From Acidobacteriota bacterium (lineage in GTDB: Bacteria; Acidobacteriota; Terriglobia; Bryobacterales; Bryobacteraceae), in assembly GCA_026394055.1 (NCBI GenBank), contig JAPKYZ010000022.1, positions 1-50,987 of the forward strand: 50,987 bases of DNA. Reading direction: 5' to 3'. This document shows positions 34,755-46,579 of the stretch, one piece after another. The translations under genes were made by a program, and so were the position numbers. The notes beneath the pieces are model-generated. The model had not been told where the DNA came from, did not search any database, and saw only the letters and a list, made by a program, of their open reading frames with translations. Position 1 is the stretch's first letter. Every line of letters begins with the position of its first letter.

Positions 34755-35759
34755 GTGCCTCCCTTCGCCCGCAAATTGCTCGACTGGTACGCCCATGCTC
34801 ACCGCCCCTTGCCGTGGCGCGACACGGCGGACCCGTGGGCCATCCTGGTCAGCGAGATCATGCTGCAGCAGACCCGCGCCAGCGTCGTGATCCCCTACTG
34901 GCAGCGGTTCCTGGAACGCTACCCCACGCCCGCTGCTTTGGCTGTGGCGCCAGAGCAGGAACTGCTGACGATGTGGAGCGGCCTGGGCTACTACTCCCGT
35001 GCCCGCAACTTGCAGAAGGCGGCGCAAGCCATCACCGAAGCCGGCGGCTTCCGGCCGGAGTACGAATTCTTGCGCGCGCTGCCCGGTGTCGGCGACTACA
35101 CGGCGGCGGCGGTGGCTTCGATTGCGTTTGGGTTGAAGCACGCGGTGCTCGATGGCAATGTGATGCGCGTGGCGGCAAGGCTCACTTGCGACGCGGGCGA
35201 CATCGGCGCGGGCGTCACCAAGAAGCGGCTGCAAGCGGCGGTGGATCAGTTGATCCCCGCGTCGCAGCCGGGCCTGTTCAATCAGGCCATGATGGAGCTG
35301 GGCGCCACCCTGTGCGTGCCCCGCCAGCCGCAGTGTCTGCTGTGTCCGGTGGCGGAGTTCTGCGAAGGACGCAAGGCGGGGCGGGCCAGTGACCTGCCCA
35401 TCAAGCTGCGTCGCGCGACGCCGATCTTGGAGGCGATGACGCTGCTGATTGTCGCCCGTGACGGTGAGCTGTTGATGTGGCAGCGGCCGGCCGATTCCGA
35501 CCGGCTGGCGGGGTTCTGGGAATTGCCGGAAGCCGCGCACCTCCCTAACGTCTTGAAGACGCAGAAGCTGGGCACGGTGCGCCACGGCATCGTGAACCAC
35601 TCGTATACAATCACGGTATATCTCGCAGGAGTTCCGCGAGCGCTGCCGGGGAGAGAAAAGCAGCTCAAGTGGATTAAACGAAACCAGTTGGCGGAATTAC
35701 CCGTCAGCACGACATCGCGCAAAGCGATCCAGCTTTGGGACAAGGGGAGGGAATCTTGA
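34755..35759 (+). CDS. mutY: A/G-specific adenine DNA glycosylase
   Basis: Removes adenine mispaired with 8-oxoguanine. The 334-residue product has SEIMLQQTRAS with the catalytic Glu34, the helix-hairpin-helix LRALPGVGDYTAAAVASIAF, and the catalytic Asp133 in LDGNVMRV. The [4Fe-4S] cysteines are spaced C-x6-C-x2-C-x5-C (CVPRQPQCLLCPVAEFC). A NUDIX-like C-terminal domain follows (TLLIVARDGELLMWQRP, LAGFWELPEA). The start is GTG. The stop overlaps a TTG start of the next gene (TTGA). Confidence 0.96.
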   Translation: MPPFARKLLDWYAHAHRPLPWRDTADPWAILVSEIMLQQTRASVVIPYWQRFLERYPTPAALAVAPEQELLTMWSGLGYYSRARNLQKAAQAITEAGGFRPEYEFLRALPGVGDYTAAAVASIAFGLKHAVLDGNVMRVAARLTCDAGDIGAGVTKKRLQAAVDQLIPASQPGLFNQAMMELGATLCVPRQPQCLLCPVAEFCEGRKAGRASDLPIKLRRATPILEAMTLLIVARDGELLMWQRPADSDRLAGFWELPEAAHLPNVLKTQKLGTVRHGIVNHSYTITVYLAGVPRALPGREKQLKWIKRNQLAELPVSTTSRKAIQLWDKGRES

Positions 35760-37135
35760 AAATCATTGGCATTATTGGGGCCGCGCTGTGTTCAGCGGCG
35801 GTGTGGGCGAATTCTTCGGGAGCTCCGGGCGGACGTGCGGGTGTACCCGGCGAAGGCGGCACTTGCGCCGCGGCAGGTTGTCATGCCGGGACCGCGCTGA
35901 ACGGCGGCGGCGGCAACGTGTCGATGACGTTGTCCGGCGGCACCACCTATACGCCCGGCGTGGCGCAGACGGTGACGGTGACCATTGTCGATTCGGCGGC
36001 CCGGGTCTACGGCATGCAAGCGGCCTCCCGTTTGGCCTCTAGTTCTTCTACCCAGGCCGGGACGTTTCGCGCATTGACCGACCGGCTGCAAGTGGAGTGC
36101 TGGTCCACCGACTTTCTCCGCGATGCCCAAAAGACGGCCAGCGGCTGTCCTGCCTCCGCGCCGCTTGAGTACATCACCCACTCTCGCGCCGAGCCCGGCA
36201 ATGCCTTCACCTTTGAATGGACCCCGCCCGCCACGGCCAATGGCAATGTGATTCTCTATGTCGCCGCCAACGCCGCCAATGGCAATGGCTCCAACAGTGG
36301 CGACCGGATCTATTCGACCACCGTGACGCTGACCCCCGCCGTGCAGACTTCCAACCGCCCCGCGGTGCGCTCGACCGATGGCGTGCTGGTGGCGGGCGAC
36401 TTCTACAGCCAGTCAAAGAACATCGCGCCCGGCTCCTGGGTGGAGATCCGCGGGGACAACTTCCATTCCGGCGACCTGCGCATCTGGCAGGGAACCGATT
36501 TTGTCAACCTGAATGCGCCCACGACGCTGGAGGGAGTCAGCGTCAGCGTCGGTGGCAAGCCGGCCTTCATGTACGTGTTGGTGCCGGCGCGGCCGGGCCT
36601 GCCGTCGCAGATCAATGCGCAGATTCCGGATGGGCTGGGCAATGGAGCACAGATCCTGACGGTGAAGACCCCCAATGGCACCAGCGACAACTACACCATC
36701 AACCTGGTGGATCGAGTGCCGTCGTTCCTGGCACCAGCGGCCTTTAAGAACGCCGACGGCCGGCAGTACATCGCGGCTGTGTTTGAAGGTGTCGCGCCAC
36801 TCACGTTTGTCTGCGCCCCCAATTCGCTGCCCGGCATTCCCTGCCGGAGTGCGAAGGCGGGCGACAACATCCAGTTCTACGGCGTCGGCTTCGGATCCAC
36901 TACGCCCGATCAGGGTACGGGCCGGATTGTCATCGCGCGGAATGATCTGCCCAACGTCGTCCTGCGTTTCGGCACACAGGCCGTGACGCCCTCGTTCGCG
37001 GGCTTGGCGACGCAAGCCGTGGGCCTGTATCAGTTCAACATCACCGTGCCCACGATCGCGGCTGGAGATTATGAGCTTTCCGGGTCCATCGGCGGTGTCG
37101 CGCTACCGGCCGGGTTGTTCATCAACCTGCGCTAG
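35756..37135 (+). CDS. Exported protein with CX4CH motif and TIGR03437 C-terminus
   Basis: A 459-residue exported protein. I chose the TTG at 35756, five bases after ggagg, because it begins a clean signal peptide (KIIGIIGAALCSAAVWA). Next is a domain like those that usually carry a CxxCH haem motif in 'GAPGE..C..CH' proteins; here it is stretched to C-x4-C-H (GTCAAAGCHAGTALNGGGG). It is followed by a beta-rich Reeler-like part. The last 240 residues match the Solibacter-type TIGR03437 domain (SKNIAPGSWVEIRGDNF, LPSQINAQIPDGLGNG, GDNIQFYGVGFGSTTP, YQFNITVPTIAAGDYEL). It is coupled to mutY by a four-base overlap. Function unknown; a surface or periplasmic role is likely. Confidence 0.8.
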   Translation: MKIIGIIGAALCSAAVWANSSGAPGGRAGVPGEGGTCAAAGCHAGTALNGGGGNVSMTLSGGTTYTPGVAQTVTVTIVDSAARVYGMQAASRLASSSSTQAGTFRALTDRLQVECWSTDFLRDAQKTASGCPASAPLEYITHSRAEPGNAFTFEWTPPATANGNVILYVAANAANGNGSNSGDRIYSTTVTLTPAVQTSNRPAVRSTDGVLVAGDFYSQSKNIAPGSWVEIRGDNFHSGDLRIWQGTDFVNLNAPTTLEGVSVSVGGKPAFMYVLVPARPGLPSQINAQIPDGLGNGAQILTVKTPNGTSDNYTINLVDRVPSFLAPAAFKNADGRQYIAAVFEGVAPLTFVCAPNSLPGIPCRSAKAGDNIQFYGVGFGSTTPDQGTGRIVIARNDLPNVVLRFGTQAVTPSFAGLATQAVGLYQFNITVPTIAAGDYELSGSIGGVALPAGLFINLR

Positions 37136-37183
37136 GCGCGATATCGAGTCTCGCGATTTCGAGTCCAATGGGTTGGGTTAAAT

Positions 37184-37206
37184 GGGGCAGCCTTCGGGTC
37201 TGCCCC
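37184..37206 (+). terminator. Stem-loop after the TIGR03437 gene
   Basis: ggggcag pairs with ctgcccc around ccttcgggt, 49 bases after the stop. The T run is poor (gttcc), so termination efficiency is uncertain. Confidence 0.5.
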
Positions 37207-37290
37207 GTTCCACTTGAGCAGGCCATCTTACCGCCAGCCATCCGGCAGGAATTGCTGAGAGGATCGGCTGGTTGGCGGCACTTTTACGAC

Positions 37291-38094
37291 ATGGATTCTT
37301 GCGTGCGCCACGGCTGCCTGATGGCACTGCTGATGCTGGGCTTGGCGGGTCAGCACTGCCTGGTGGCGCAGACTCCGGCCTATCGTCCGGCTGATCTGGT
37401 GAACGCCGCTTCCGGCGCGCCCGGACCGCTGGCGCCGGGGACGGTGGCGACCTTGTTCGGCACCGGCCTAGCCTATACGACACGCCAGCAGACCGCCGAT
37501 GACAACACCGGTAACTTTCTGCCCGTGCTGTTACCGGGCACCGGTGTCCGGGTGTTCTTCAATAACCAGCCAGCGCATCTGTACTATGTCTCGCCCACGC
37601 AGATCAACTTCGTGATCCCGGTGAATCTGGCCGCTGGAAAAGCGGAGCTGGACGTGCTACTCGACGGCCGGCGCGGACCCACGGTGGCGGTGACGCTGGA
37701 AACGGAAGCGCCGGAGTTCTTCCTGGGTGAGGGACGCTTCATCGCGGCCACCAATGCCGCCAATCAGCCGCTGACGCCGGACCGTCCCGCGCAGCCGGGC
37801 GACGTCGTGGTGCTTTATGCGACGGGACTGGGGCGCACCATTCCCAGCTTGATGGCGGGCCAACTTGCCTCGCAAGCTACCTCCATCGCGCGGCTGGCCG
37901 AGTTCCGGGTGCAGATCGACGGCCGCCTGGTGGAGGCGGAAAGCATTCTCTATGCGGGCCTCTCGCCGGGCTTTGCCGGACTTTATCAAGTGAACGTGCG
38001 CATACCGTCCGATGCACCAGCCGATCCCGAGGTCCGGATGGGCTTCGGATCTATCTCCAGCCAGAGTGGTACCCGGCTGCGGTTGCGCCGGTAG
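37291..38094 (+). CDS. Exported TIGR03437 domain protein
   Basis: A 267-residue exported protein made of a signal peptide (CLMALLMLGLAGQHCLVAQ) and one TIGR03437-type module: DLVNAASGAPGPLAPGTVAT, FFNNQPAHLYYVSPTQINFV, PVNLAAGKAELDVLL, QPGDVVVLYATGLGRTIPSL, and FAGLYQVNVRIPSDAPADPE. In larger acidobacterial proteins this domain is a C-terminal unit; here it stands alone. I set the start at the ATG just before the hydrophobic stretch. Function unknown. It shares the domain type with its upstream neighbour but is not a close copy. Confidence 0.8.
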   Translation: MDSCVRHGCLMALLMLGLAGQHCLVAQTPAYRPADLVNAASGAPGPLAPGTVATLFGTGLAYTTRQQTADDNTGNFLPVLLPGTGVRVFFNNQPAHLYYVSPTQINFVIPVNLAAGKAELDVLLDGRRGPTVAVTLETEAPEFFLGEGRFIAATNAANQPLTPDRPAQPGDVVVLYATGLGRTIPSLMAGQLASQATSIARLAEFRVQIDGRLVEAESILYAGLSPGFAGLYQVNVRIPSDAPADPEVRMGFGSISSQSGTRLRLRR

Positions 38095-38178
38095 GTTTAC
38101 TAGAATCCACGAAGCCACGAGTTAATCAGCCTCTTGTTTCGCTACACTCAATGGTGCTTCGATTGTGTCGAAGCTGCA

Positions 38179-40776
<2,598 letters not shown>

Positions 40777-40837
40777 CGATCCGGGATAGCCCGATCACGA
40801 TCTCTTCCACGTCGCGAGCCACCAGCGAATCCGTCAT

Positions 40838-41794
40838 ATGATCCAAGAGATGATTTTGCGGCGGCATCTCCTGGGAGCCGGTGCGGCCGGCCTCCTGGCC
40901 GCCTGCAACCGGCGCGGCAAAGTGAGAATTGGGGTGATTCCCAAAGCCACCTCGCATCTGTTCTTCCTGACCGTCCGCCAAGGCGTAGACCGGGCCGCGG
41001 CGGAGTTGGGCGTCGAGGTGCTGTGGAACGGCCCCCATGATGAAACCGACCATAGCCGCCAAATCCAGATCCTCGATTCGATGCTGGCCCAACGCGTCGA
41101 TGCCATCGCCATCTCGGCGACCGATGAGCGAGCGCTGGCCGCTCCGGTCGAGCGCGCCATCAAGACCGGCATTCCGGTCACCATCTTTGACTCCGGCGTC
41201 AACGTCCAGGACTACGTCAGCTTCATCGCCACCGACAATCACAGTGCCGGGCAGGCGGCCGCGCACCTGCTGGCGGGCCTGGTGGCCGGGCCGGGCGAGG
41301 TCGCGATGATCATGCAGAAGCCGGGAGGAACCTCCACTGGGCTGCGGGAGCAGGGCTTTGCCGAGACTCTGGCCACCGATCACACTGCGGTCCGCCTGGT
41401 GGCGCGTCAGTACGGGATGGCGGACGCCGCCCGCGCTCGCGCCGCTGCCGAAAACATCCTCACCGCCCACCCGCGCTTAAGCGGCATGTTCGCCTCCAGC
41501 GAGGCCGCTTCGTTGGGCGCCATTCAGGCCATCAAAGCCCGTGGCCTATCGGGCAAGCTCCGCCTGGTCACCTTCGATACCAGTGAATCCCACGTGGCTG
41601 CCCTTCGCGATGGCACCATCGACCGGATGATGGTGCAAGACGCGGCGAAGCTGGGTTATGAAGCGGTGCGATCACTGGTCCGCAAACTGCGGGGCGAAAC
41701 GCCGGAGCGGCTGGTGAACGTGCCGGTGCAGCAGATCGCGCGAGGTGATCTCGAAACGCCCGCCGTGCGGCAACTGCTGGCTATCCCCGGTTGA
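40838..41794 (+). CDS. Sugar-binding periplasmic lipoprotein (type 1 PBP)
   Basis: A 318-residue solute-binding protein of the ribose/xylose type (Peripla_BP_4 fold). The N-terminus has a lipobox (AGLLAAC, Cys23) after a twin-Arg-like RRHLLGAGAAG. The fold is shown by KVRIGVIPKATSHLFFLTVR, LDSMLAQRVDAIAISATDER, IPVTIFDSGVNVQDYVSFIA, TDNHSAGQAAAHLLAGLVAG, and SSEAASLGAIQAIKARGLSG. No permease or ATPase gene is nearby. Its position 61 bases after the hybrid kinase on the same strand suggests it may supply ligand sensing to that kinase rather than serve transport; this is inference. Confidence 0.85.
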   Translation: MIQEMILRRHLLGAGAAGLLAACNRRGKVRIGVIPKATSHLFFLTVRQGVDRAAAELGVEVLWNGPHDETDHSRQIQILDSMLAQRVDAIAISATDERALAAPVERAIKTGIPVTIFDSGVNVQDYVSFIATDNHSAGQAAAHLLAGLVAGPGEVAMIMQKPGGTSTGLREQGFAETLATDHTAVRLVARQYGMADAARARAAAENILTAHPRLSGMFASSEAASLGAIQAIKARGLSGKLRLVTFDTSESHVAALRDGTIDRMMVQDAAKLGYEAVRSLVRKLRGETPERLVNVPVQQIARGDLETPAVRQLLAIPG

Positions 41795-41824
41795 GCAATG
41801 CCCGAGTTGCGGCATAGTGGAACC

Positions 41825-42244
41825 ATGAGCGATCAGCCCACCCCCAACCGCCCTGTCGATCTGGCCCGACTGGAGAAGCTGGCCAGCGCCCTCAAGATCA
41901 ACCAAATCGAGCGCCACATCTTCTTGTGCGCTGAACAAACCGAGGCCAAGTGCTGCGCGCGCGAAGAGGGCGTGCGCTCCTGGGAGTTTCTGAAGGCTCG
42001 CTTAAAGGAGCTGAAGCTGCTGGGCGATGGTGGCCCGGTCTGCGTCTTCCGGTCCAAGGCGAACTGCCTGCGCGTCTGCGAGAGCGGCCCGATTGCCGTG
42101 GTCTACCCCGAAGGCACCTGGTACCACTCCGCGACACCTGAGGTGCTGGAACAGATCATCGAGAAACATCTGATTGGTGGCGAGCCGGTGGCGGAATACA
42201 TCTTCGCCACGCGTCCGCTGGCTTCGCGAGCACGCCCGAAGTGA
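41825..42244 (+). CDS. Thioredoxin-like [2Fe-2S] ferredoxin
   Basis: A 139-residue protein of the (2Fe-2S) ferredoxin / NuoE-like thioredoxin fold. It has [14 protein letters not shown] near the N-terminus of the domain and [20 protein letters not shown] later, giving the four Cys spaced as in family members, then [20 protein letters not shown]. Such proteins carry electrons or act in cobalamin and metal metabolism; the partner is unknown. I chose the inner ATG at 41825 because the preceding nine residues are not family-like. It lies 30 bases after the binding protein. Confidence 0.85.
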   Translation: MSDQPTPNRPVDLARLEKLASALKINQIERHIFLCAEQTEAKCCAREEGVRSWEFLKARLKELKLLGDGGPVCVFRSKANCLRVCESGPIAVVYPEGTWYHSATPEVLEQIIEKHLIGGEPVAEYIFATRPLASRARPK

Positions 42245-42301
42245 CCCGAGCGTAGGGAGAGGTGGTGTTAGCTCTTGTCCGCAGCTTGGCGGGTAGCCGC
42301 C

Positions 42302-43177
42302 CTACGGCCGGGGGAGCGCGTGCTCTGCAATCCAAAAGGGGATGCGGGGGTGGCTCAAAAAAGCATCCATGAGACATTCCAGGCAGTACGCCGCCTCCGC
42401 CTCGTCACCGATGCCATAGAAGGCGCCCGGGGCAGGCAGATTTCGTGCTCCCAGCAGCCCGGGGACTACATACGGATTCTGCCGTTGGGCGTCCAGAAAC
42501 AACCGCTCGGCCCGCCGGTCATCGGACTGAATGGCGATGATCAATTGGCCAAACCGCGAGACGGCCGAACTGTCCGGGCCATAGCGACGGAGCAGTAGTT
42601 GGGCCCGGTGCTTCTCACCACAGCGCAGGTACAGGCCCAGCAGGATATCCCGGTTACCCGGATTGTCATCCGGGCAAAGGCGGAGCATCTCTTCGAAAGC
42701 AGAAATCGCGTCCAGAGTACGTCCACTTTCTTTGTAGGCGATCGCCAAATTGATGCGTGCCCGCATGTAAGGCCGCGTCTCAACCAGGCTCCAAAAGTGT
42801 CCCGTCCATTCGGCGAAGTAATTGTCGCCACCCAGGCGGCGGTGGCCTGACACGACAGCTCTTTCGAGCATCTCGATCCGCGTCTTCTGTGATCGGGTCC
42901 ATGCCGCTTGCATCACCAGCGCATCGACGCACTCCGGATCAAGGGCCAATGCTTCCTTCACCCAGCGGCGTGGCTGGGGGCCATCCGGCGCGTCCATCGC
43001 GTTCCAGCAAAGCTCCTGAGCTTTCTCCCGTGGTGACTCCGCCTCCGCGCTTTCCGCAAACTGGTCTGCCCCCGGATGGGCGGCCGTATCCAGATCGGTC
43101 AGGCTGAAGAGTGCTGGCGGATTGGGGGCACTGTTAGCGGAGTGCGGCGTTTTCCGGGCTCGGTGCGTTCGGGGCAT
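42302..43177 (-). CDS. ST7-like TPR protein
   Basis: A 291-residue soluble protein resembling the ST7/TPR group: KAQELCWNAMDAPDGPQPRR, WVKEALALDPECVDALVMQA, the distinctive YFAEWTGHFWSLVETRPYMR, RARINLAIAYKESGRTLDAI, and EEMLRLCPDDNPGNRDILLG. The helical repeats suggest a protein-interaction role; bacterial members are uncharacterised. The first 40 residues are low-complexity and may not all be translated. It is convergent with the ferredoxin gene and divergent from rpsO. Confidence 0.75.
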   Translation of the reverse strand: MPRTHRARKTPHSANSAPNPPALFSLTDLDTAAHPGADQFAESAEAESPREKAQELCWNAMDAPDGPQPRRWVKEALALDPECVDALVMQAAWTRSQKTRIEMLERAVVSGHRRLGGDNYFAEWTGHFWSLVETRPYMRARINLAIAYKESGRTLDAISAFEEMLRLCPDDNPGNRDILLGLYLRCGEKHRAQLLLRRYGPDSSAVSRFGQLIIAIQSDDRRAERLFLDAQRQNPYVVPGLLGARNLPAPGAFYGIGDEAEAAYCLECLMDAFLSHPRIPFWIAEHALPRP

Positions 43178-43390
43178 GCTCTCCAGCGTAAGTCAATGGG
43201 GCCTTGCCTTGCCCGAAACCCCGGTAGCCAAGCGGAGCGGAACAGCGAGGTGCCGGATGCCAGATCTCTCATGGATTTCGATGAATGTGGTCCGCCGGAC
43301 GAGCCGGTAGCGCACTGCGTTGCAATTGTGCTAACCTGACAGGGACGAAAAAAGTTAGATTGAGGAAAGACGAGGAGTATCCATTCTCGA

Positions 43391-43660
43391 ATGGCACTGG
43401 CGACTGACGTTAAGAAGCAAATCGTAAAGCAGCATGCACGTGTGAAGAACGACACGGGCTCGCCAGAGGTGCAGGTGGCGCTCTTGAGTGTGCGGATTAA
43501 GCAACTCACGGAGCACTTCAAGACCCATAAGAAGGATCATAGTTCCCGTCGCGGACTGCTTTCGATGGTGGCACAGCGCCGCCGTCTGTTGAAGTACTTG
43601 AAGGGCAGCAGTCCGGAACGCTACAAGGCTTTGATTTTAAGCCTGGATCTCCGCCGCTAG
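43391..43660 (+). CDS. rpsO: 30S ribosomal protein S15
   Basis: The 89-residue primary 16S rRNA-binding protein of the small subunit. It has the standard layout: [80 protein letters not shown]. The leader contains gaggag about 13 bases before the ATG. It precedes pnp, the classical rpsO-pnp order, with a strong hairpin between them. In E. coli S15 represses its own translation by binding its leader; nothing specific can be claimed for this leader. Confidence 0.98.
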   Translation: MALATDVKKQIVKQHARVKNDTGSPEVQVALLSVRIKQLTEHFKTHKKDHSSRRGLLSMVAQRRRLLKYLKGSSPERYKALILSLDLRR

Positions 43661-43722
43661 GCCTGATCCGCGGCGGTTCCACCGCCACCCCACGTTCCCT
43701 GGTTTCTCCTTGGTCGGGCTTC

Positions 43723-43759
43723 GCCTCCGTACCGGGCTCGGTAGCCCGTATGCGGAGGC
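43723..43759 (+). promoter_or_regulatory. rpsO-pnp intercistronic hairpin
   Basis: gcctccg and cggaggc form an outer stem, and cgggct with agcccg form an inner stem, separated by a short internal loop. It lies between rpsO and pnp, 57 bases before the pnp start. In E. coli a hairpin in the equivalent place is cut by RNase III and used for PNPase autoregulation; the same role here is inferred from position. Confidence 0.6.
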
Positions 43760-43816
43760 CTTCGCTCAATCGCGCACCTGCGGGCTGATGATCGGCTTCG
43801 CGGTAAGGAGAATTAC

Positions 43817-45934
43817 ATGCATACTGTTGAAATTGATCTTCATGGTAAGAAGATCTCCATCGAAACCGGCAAGATGGCCAAGCAGGCCAACGGTGCGGTG
43901 GTGGTTCGCTGCGGCGATTCCGTCGTGCTGGTGTCGGCTTGCGGAAACCCCAAGCCGAAAGCTGGCCAATCCTTTTTCCCCCTCACGGTAGACTACCGCG
44001 AGTACACCTACGCCGCCGGACGTTACCCGGGTGGCTTCATCAAGCGCGAAGGCCGTCCGCAGGAAAAAGAGATCCTCACCTGCCGGATGATCGACCGTCC
44101 CATCCGTCCGCTGTTCCCGGAAGGCTACATGTGCGAGACCCAGATCATCGCCATGGTGGTCTCCGCGGATGCCGAAACCGACCCTGACACGCTGGCCATG
44201 ACCGGCGCCGCCGCCGCGCTCGCCATTTCTGACATTCCCTTCCACTACGTGCTGTCCAGTGTCCGCGTGGGCATGGTGGATGGCAAGTACATCGCCAACC
44301 CCACCTGGGCCGAGATCAAGGCCGGCAAGCTGAACATCATCGTCTCCGGCACCAAAGACGGCATCGTCATGGTGGAAGCCGGCGCCCATGAAGCGACCGA
44401 AGAAGAAGTGCTCGGCGCCATCGAGTTCGGCCACGATTGTGCCCGCAAGCTGATCGCCGGTATCGAAGAGCTGCAAAAGCTGGCTGGCAAGACCAAGCGC
44501 GCCTACGCACCTCCCACGATCAACGAAGCGCTGCTGGGCGAGATCGACAAGGCTTTCCGCGTTGACCTCACCGACGCGATGGACACCAAGAAGTACTCCA
44601 AGATCGACAGCTACGCCAAGATCGACGCTCTGCACGCTGCGGCCGAAGAGAAGTTTGGTGGTGAAGACGGTGCGCAGAAGGCGGAAGCGGGCGACCTTTT
44701 TGACCGCCTGAAGGAACGCATCTTCCGCGACGAGATCCTGAAGAGCCGCCGCCGTCCCGATGGCCGCAAGTTCGACGAGATCCGCCAGATCACCATTGAA
44801 TCCTCGGTTCTCCCGCGCACGCACGGCTCCAGCCTGTTTACGCGCGGCGAAACGCAGGCTCTGGTCACCGTCACCCTCGGCACCAAGGACGACGAACAGC
44901 GCATTGAGCTGCTCGACAAAGAAGTCACCTCCAAGCGCTTCATGCTGCACTACAACTTCCCGCCGTTCTCGGTGGGCGAGTGTGGCCGCAGCGGTTCGCC
45001 GGGCCGCCGCGAAATCGGCCACGGTGCGCTGGCGGAACGTTCACTCGCCGCCATGCTGCCTTCGGAAGCCGACTTCCCCTACACCATCCGCATCGTGTCC
45101 GACATTCTGGAATCGAATGGCTCCAGCTCGATGGCCTCGGTTTGCGGTGGCTCCATTGCGTTGATGGACGCCGGCGTGCCGGTGAAGGCTCCGGTGGCGG
45201 GCGTCGCGATGGGCTTGGTGATTGAAGGCAAGGATTACGGTGTCCTCACCGACATCGCCGGCGCCGAAGATCACTACGGTGACATGGACTTCAAGGTCTC
45301 CGGTACCCGCAAGGGCATCACCGGCCTGCAGATGGACATCAAGGTGACCAACGTCACCATCGACATCATGCGGGAAGCCCTGAAGCAGGCCCTGGCGGGC
45401 CGTTTGTTCATCCTGGGCAAGATGGAAGAGACGTTGTCGACGCCGCGTGCGGAGCTTTCCAAGTACGCGCCGCGCATCTACTCGATGTCGATCCCGGTGG
45501 ACAAGATCCGCGAACTGATCGGCCCCGGCGGCAAGATGATCCGCAGCATCACCGACACGACCGGCGTCAAGATTGACGTCGACGATGACGGCAGCGTGAA
45601 GGTCTACGCCTCCGACGGCATCTCGGCCCAGAAGGCGATCCAGATGATCACCGACATCTGTGCCGTGGCCGAAGTGGGCAAGACGTATCTGGGCAAGGTC
45701 GTGCGGATCGCCGAATTCGGCGCGTTCGTCGAAATCTTCCCGGGCACCGACGGCCTGCTGCACATCTCCGAGATCTCGGAATCCCGCGTGAAGCAAGTCC
45801 GTGACGAGCTGAACGAAGGCGACCAGATCATGGTGAAGGTGCTGGCGCTTGAAGGCAACAAAATCAAGCTCAGCCGCAAGGCGATCTTGAAGGAACAGCG
45901 CGAAAAGATGAAGGCTGAAAAGGGCGGGGAATAA
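43817..45934 (+). CDS. pnp: Polyribonucleotide nucleotidyltransferase
   Basis: PNPase, the phosphorolytic 3'-5' exoribonuclease and degradosome component. The 705-residue length is normal. It has two RNase PH-like domains (first: GDSVVLVSACGNPKPKAGQS, FFPLTVDYREYTYAAGRYPG; second: SSVLPRTHGSSLFTRGETQA, LHYNFPPFSVGECGR, ETLSTPRAELSKYAPRI), then a KH domain (IPVDKIRELIGPGGKMIRSI) and an S1 domain (VGKTYLGKVVRIAEFGAFVE). The aaggag ribosome binding site lies six bases before the ATG. A terminator follows. Confidence 0.98.
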   Translation: MHTVEIDLHGKKISIETGKMAKQANGAVVVRCGDSVVLVSACGNPKPKAGQSFFPLTVDYREYTYAAGRYPGGFIKREGRPQEKEILTCRMIDRPIRPLFPEGYMCETQIIAMVVSADAETDPDTLAMTGAAAALAISDIPFHYVLSSVRVGMVDGKYIANPTWAEIKAGKLNIIVSGTKDGIVMVEAGAHEATEEEVLGAIEFGHDCARKLIAGIEELQKLAGKTKRAYAPPTINEALLGEIDKAFRVDLTDAMDTKKYSKIDSYAKIDALHAAAEEKFGGEDGAQKAEAGDLFDRLKERIFRDEILKSRRRPDGRKFDEIRQITIESSVLPRTHGSSLFTRGETQALVTVTLGTKDDEQRIELLDKEVTSKRFMLHYNFPPFSVGECGRSGSPGRREIGHGALAERSLAAMLPSEADFPYTIRIVSDILESNGSSSMASVCGGSIALMDAGVPVKAPVAGVAMGLVIEGKDYGVLTDIAGAEDHYGDMDFKVSGTRKGITGLQMDIKVTNVTIDIMREALKQALAGRLFILGKMEETLSTPRAELSKYAPRIYSMSIPVDKIRELIGPGGKMIRSITDTTGVKIDVDDDGSVKVYASDGISAQKAIQMITDICAVAEVGKTYLGKVVRIAEFGAFVEIFPGTDGLLHISEISESRVKQVRDELNEGDQIMVKVLALEGNKIKLSRKAILKEQREKMKAEKGGE

Positions 45935-45969
45935 GCTTCCTCCCCTTCTTCACTCACTTCTAAAATGGC

Positions 45970-46005
45970 AATCGCCGGCTGCACTCCAGCCGGCGATTTG
46001 CTTTT
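45970..46005 (+). terminator. Rho-independent terminator of rpsO-pnp
   Basis: A perfect 12-bp stem (aatcgccggctg with cagccggcgatt) around a five-base loop is followed by tgctttt. It begins 35 bases after the pnp stop. Confidence 0.9.
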
Positions 46006-46046
46006 GCGGCTGTTCCGCTTTCCGCTACCATACGAGCGCGGCGTTC

Positions 46047-46243
46047 TTGATCGACGAAGCATTCCTGCCCGCGACGTTGACCGCGCCCCCGATGACTGAC
46101 AAACAATTCGCCAACTATTGCGCGGAGCACCGGACCTGCCGCTTGAAACCACCGCTATCGGCGAGATCATTGTCATGCCGCCCAATCTTTCAAGGACCAG
46201 CGCTCGGAACCTGGATCTCTGCATGCAGCTCGGGATCTACTAA
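46047..46243 (+). pseudogene. Uma2 family remnant (frameshifted, truncated)
   Basis: The start reads LIDEAFLPATLTAPPMTDKQ then FANYCAEH, a typical Uma2 N-terminus. Continuing needs a +1 adjustment near 46131 (cacc where caccc is expected), after which EIIVMPPNLSRTSARNLDLC and MQLGIY follow in frame to a TAA. The C-terminal two thirds, including the nuclease-like motifs, are missing. It is a decayed Uma2 gene beginning with TTG. Confidence 0.75.
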
Positions 46244-46492
46244 GATCCGCCGCCCACAAGAAGGCGTCTAGGCTGACCATAGTCAACACTAGTGTTCGCA
46301 TAAGCTTAACCTCCAACGTTTAGTCCGACGTAAATGAGTTGCCCGGCCGCTACGCTGAGAGCCATCGCGACTACCGCACCTCCAAGAATAAGCCGGCGGC
46401 CAAGGCGAAACCTGCATGTGTGAGGTCGCTTTGAGCGCCTTGCAGAACCTCCTTGGACCCATCCTGTTACCGTATGTTCACGTACTTTCCCC
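46244..46492. other. Gene-poor gap
   Basis: No clear gene lies here. On the minus strand, ggagg precedes a short ATG frame beginning at 46301 (RTLVLTMVSLDAFLWAAD), and a short hydrophobic frame (LILGGAVVAMALSVAAGQLI) ends just before it. Both could be remnants of a small membrane-protein operon broken at the Uma2 remnant. A 12-bp palindrome (aacactagtgtt, 46285-46296) lies inside. The evidence is too thin to call genes. Confidence 0.3.
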
Positions 46493-46521
46493 TTGACTTT
46501 GTCCGACCGGAGGTGTAATCA
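46493..46521 (+). promoter_or_regulatory. Probable sigma-70 promoter
   Basis: TTGACT and TAATCA are separated by 17 bases. A strong aggagg (46539-46544) follows just before the pair of exported proteins, so this is the likely promoter of that operon. Confidence 0.5.
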
Positions 46522-46579
46522 CATAACATGGCCCATCTAGGAGGAAAAAGAAAGGCGATGCTGAACTGTCATAGTTGCT

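Noticed and set aside
46285..46296. 12-bp palindrome aacactagtgtt as an operator
   Set aside because: It is not next to a supported gene start, and a 12-bp palindrome can occur by chance.
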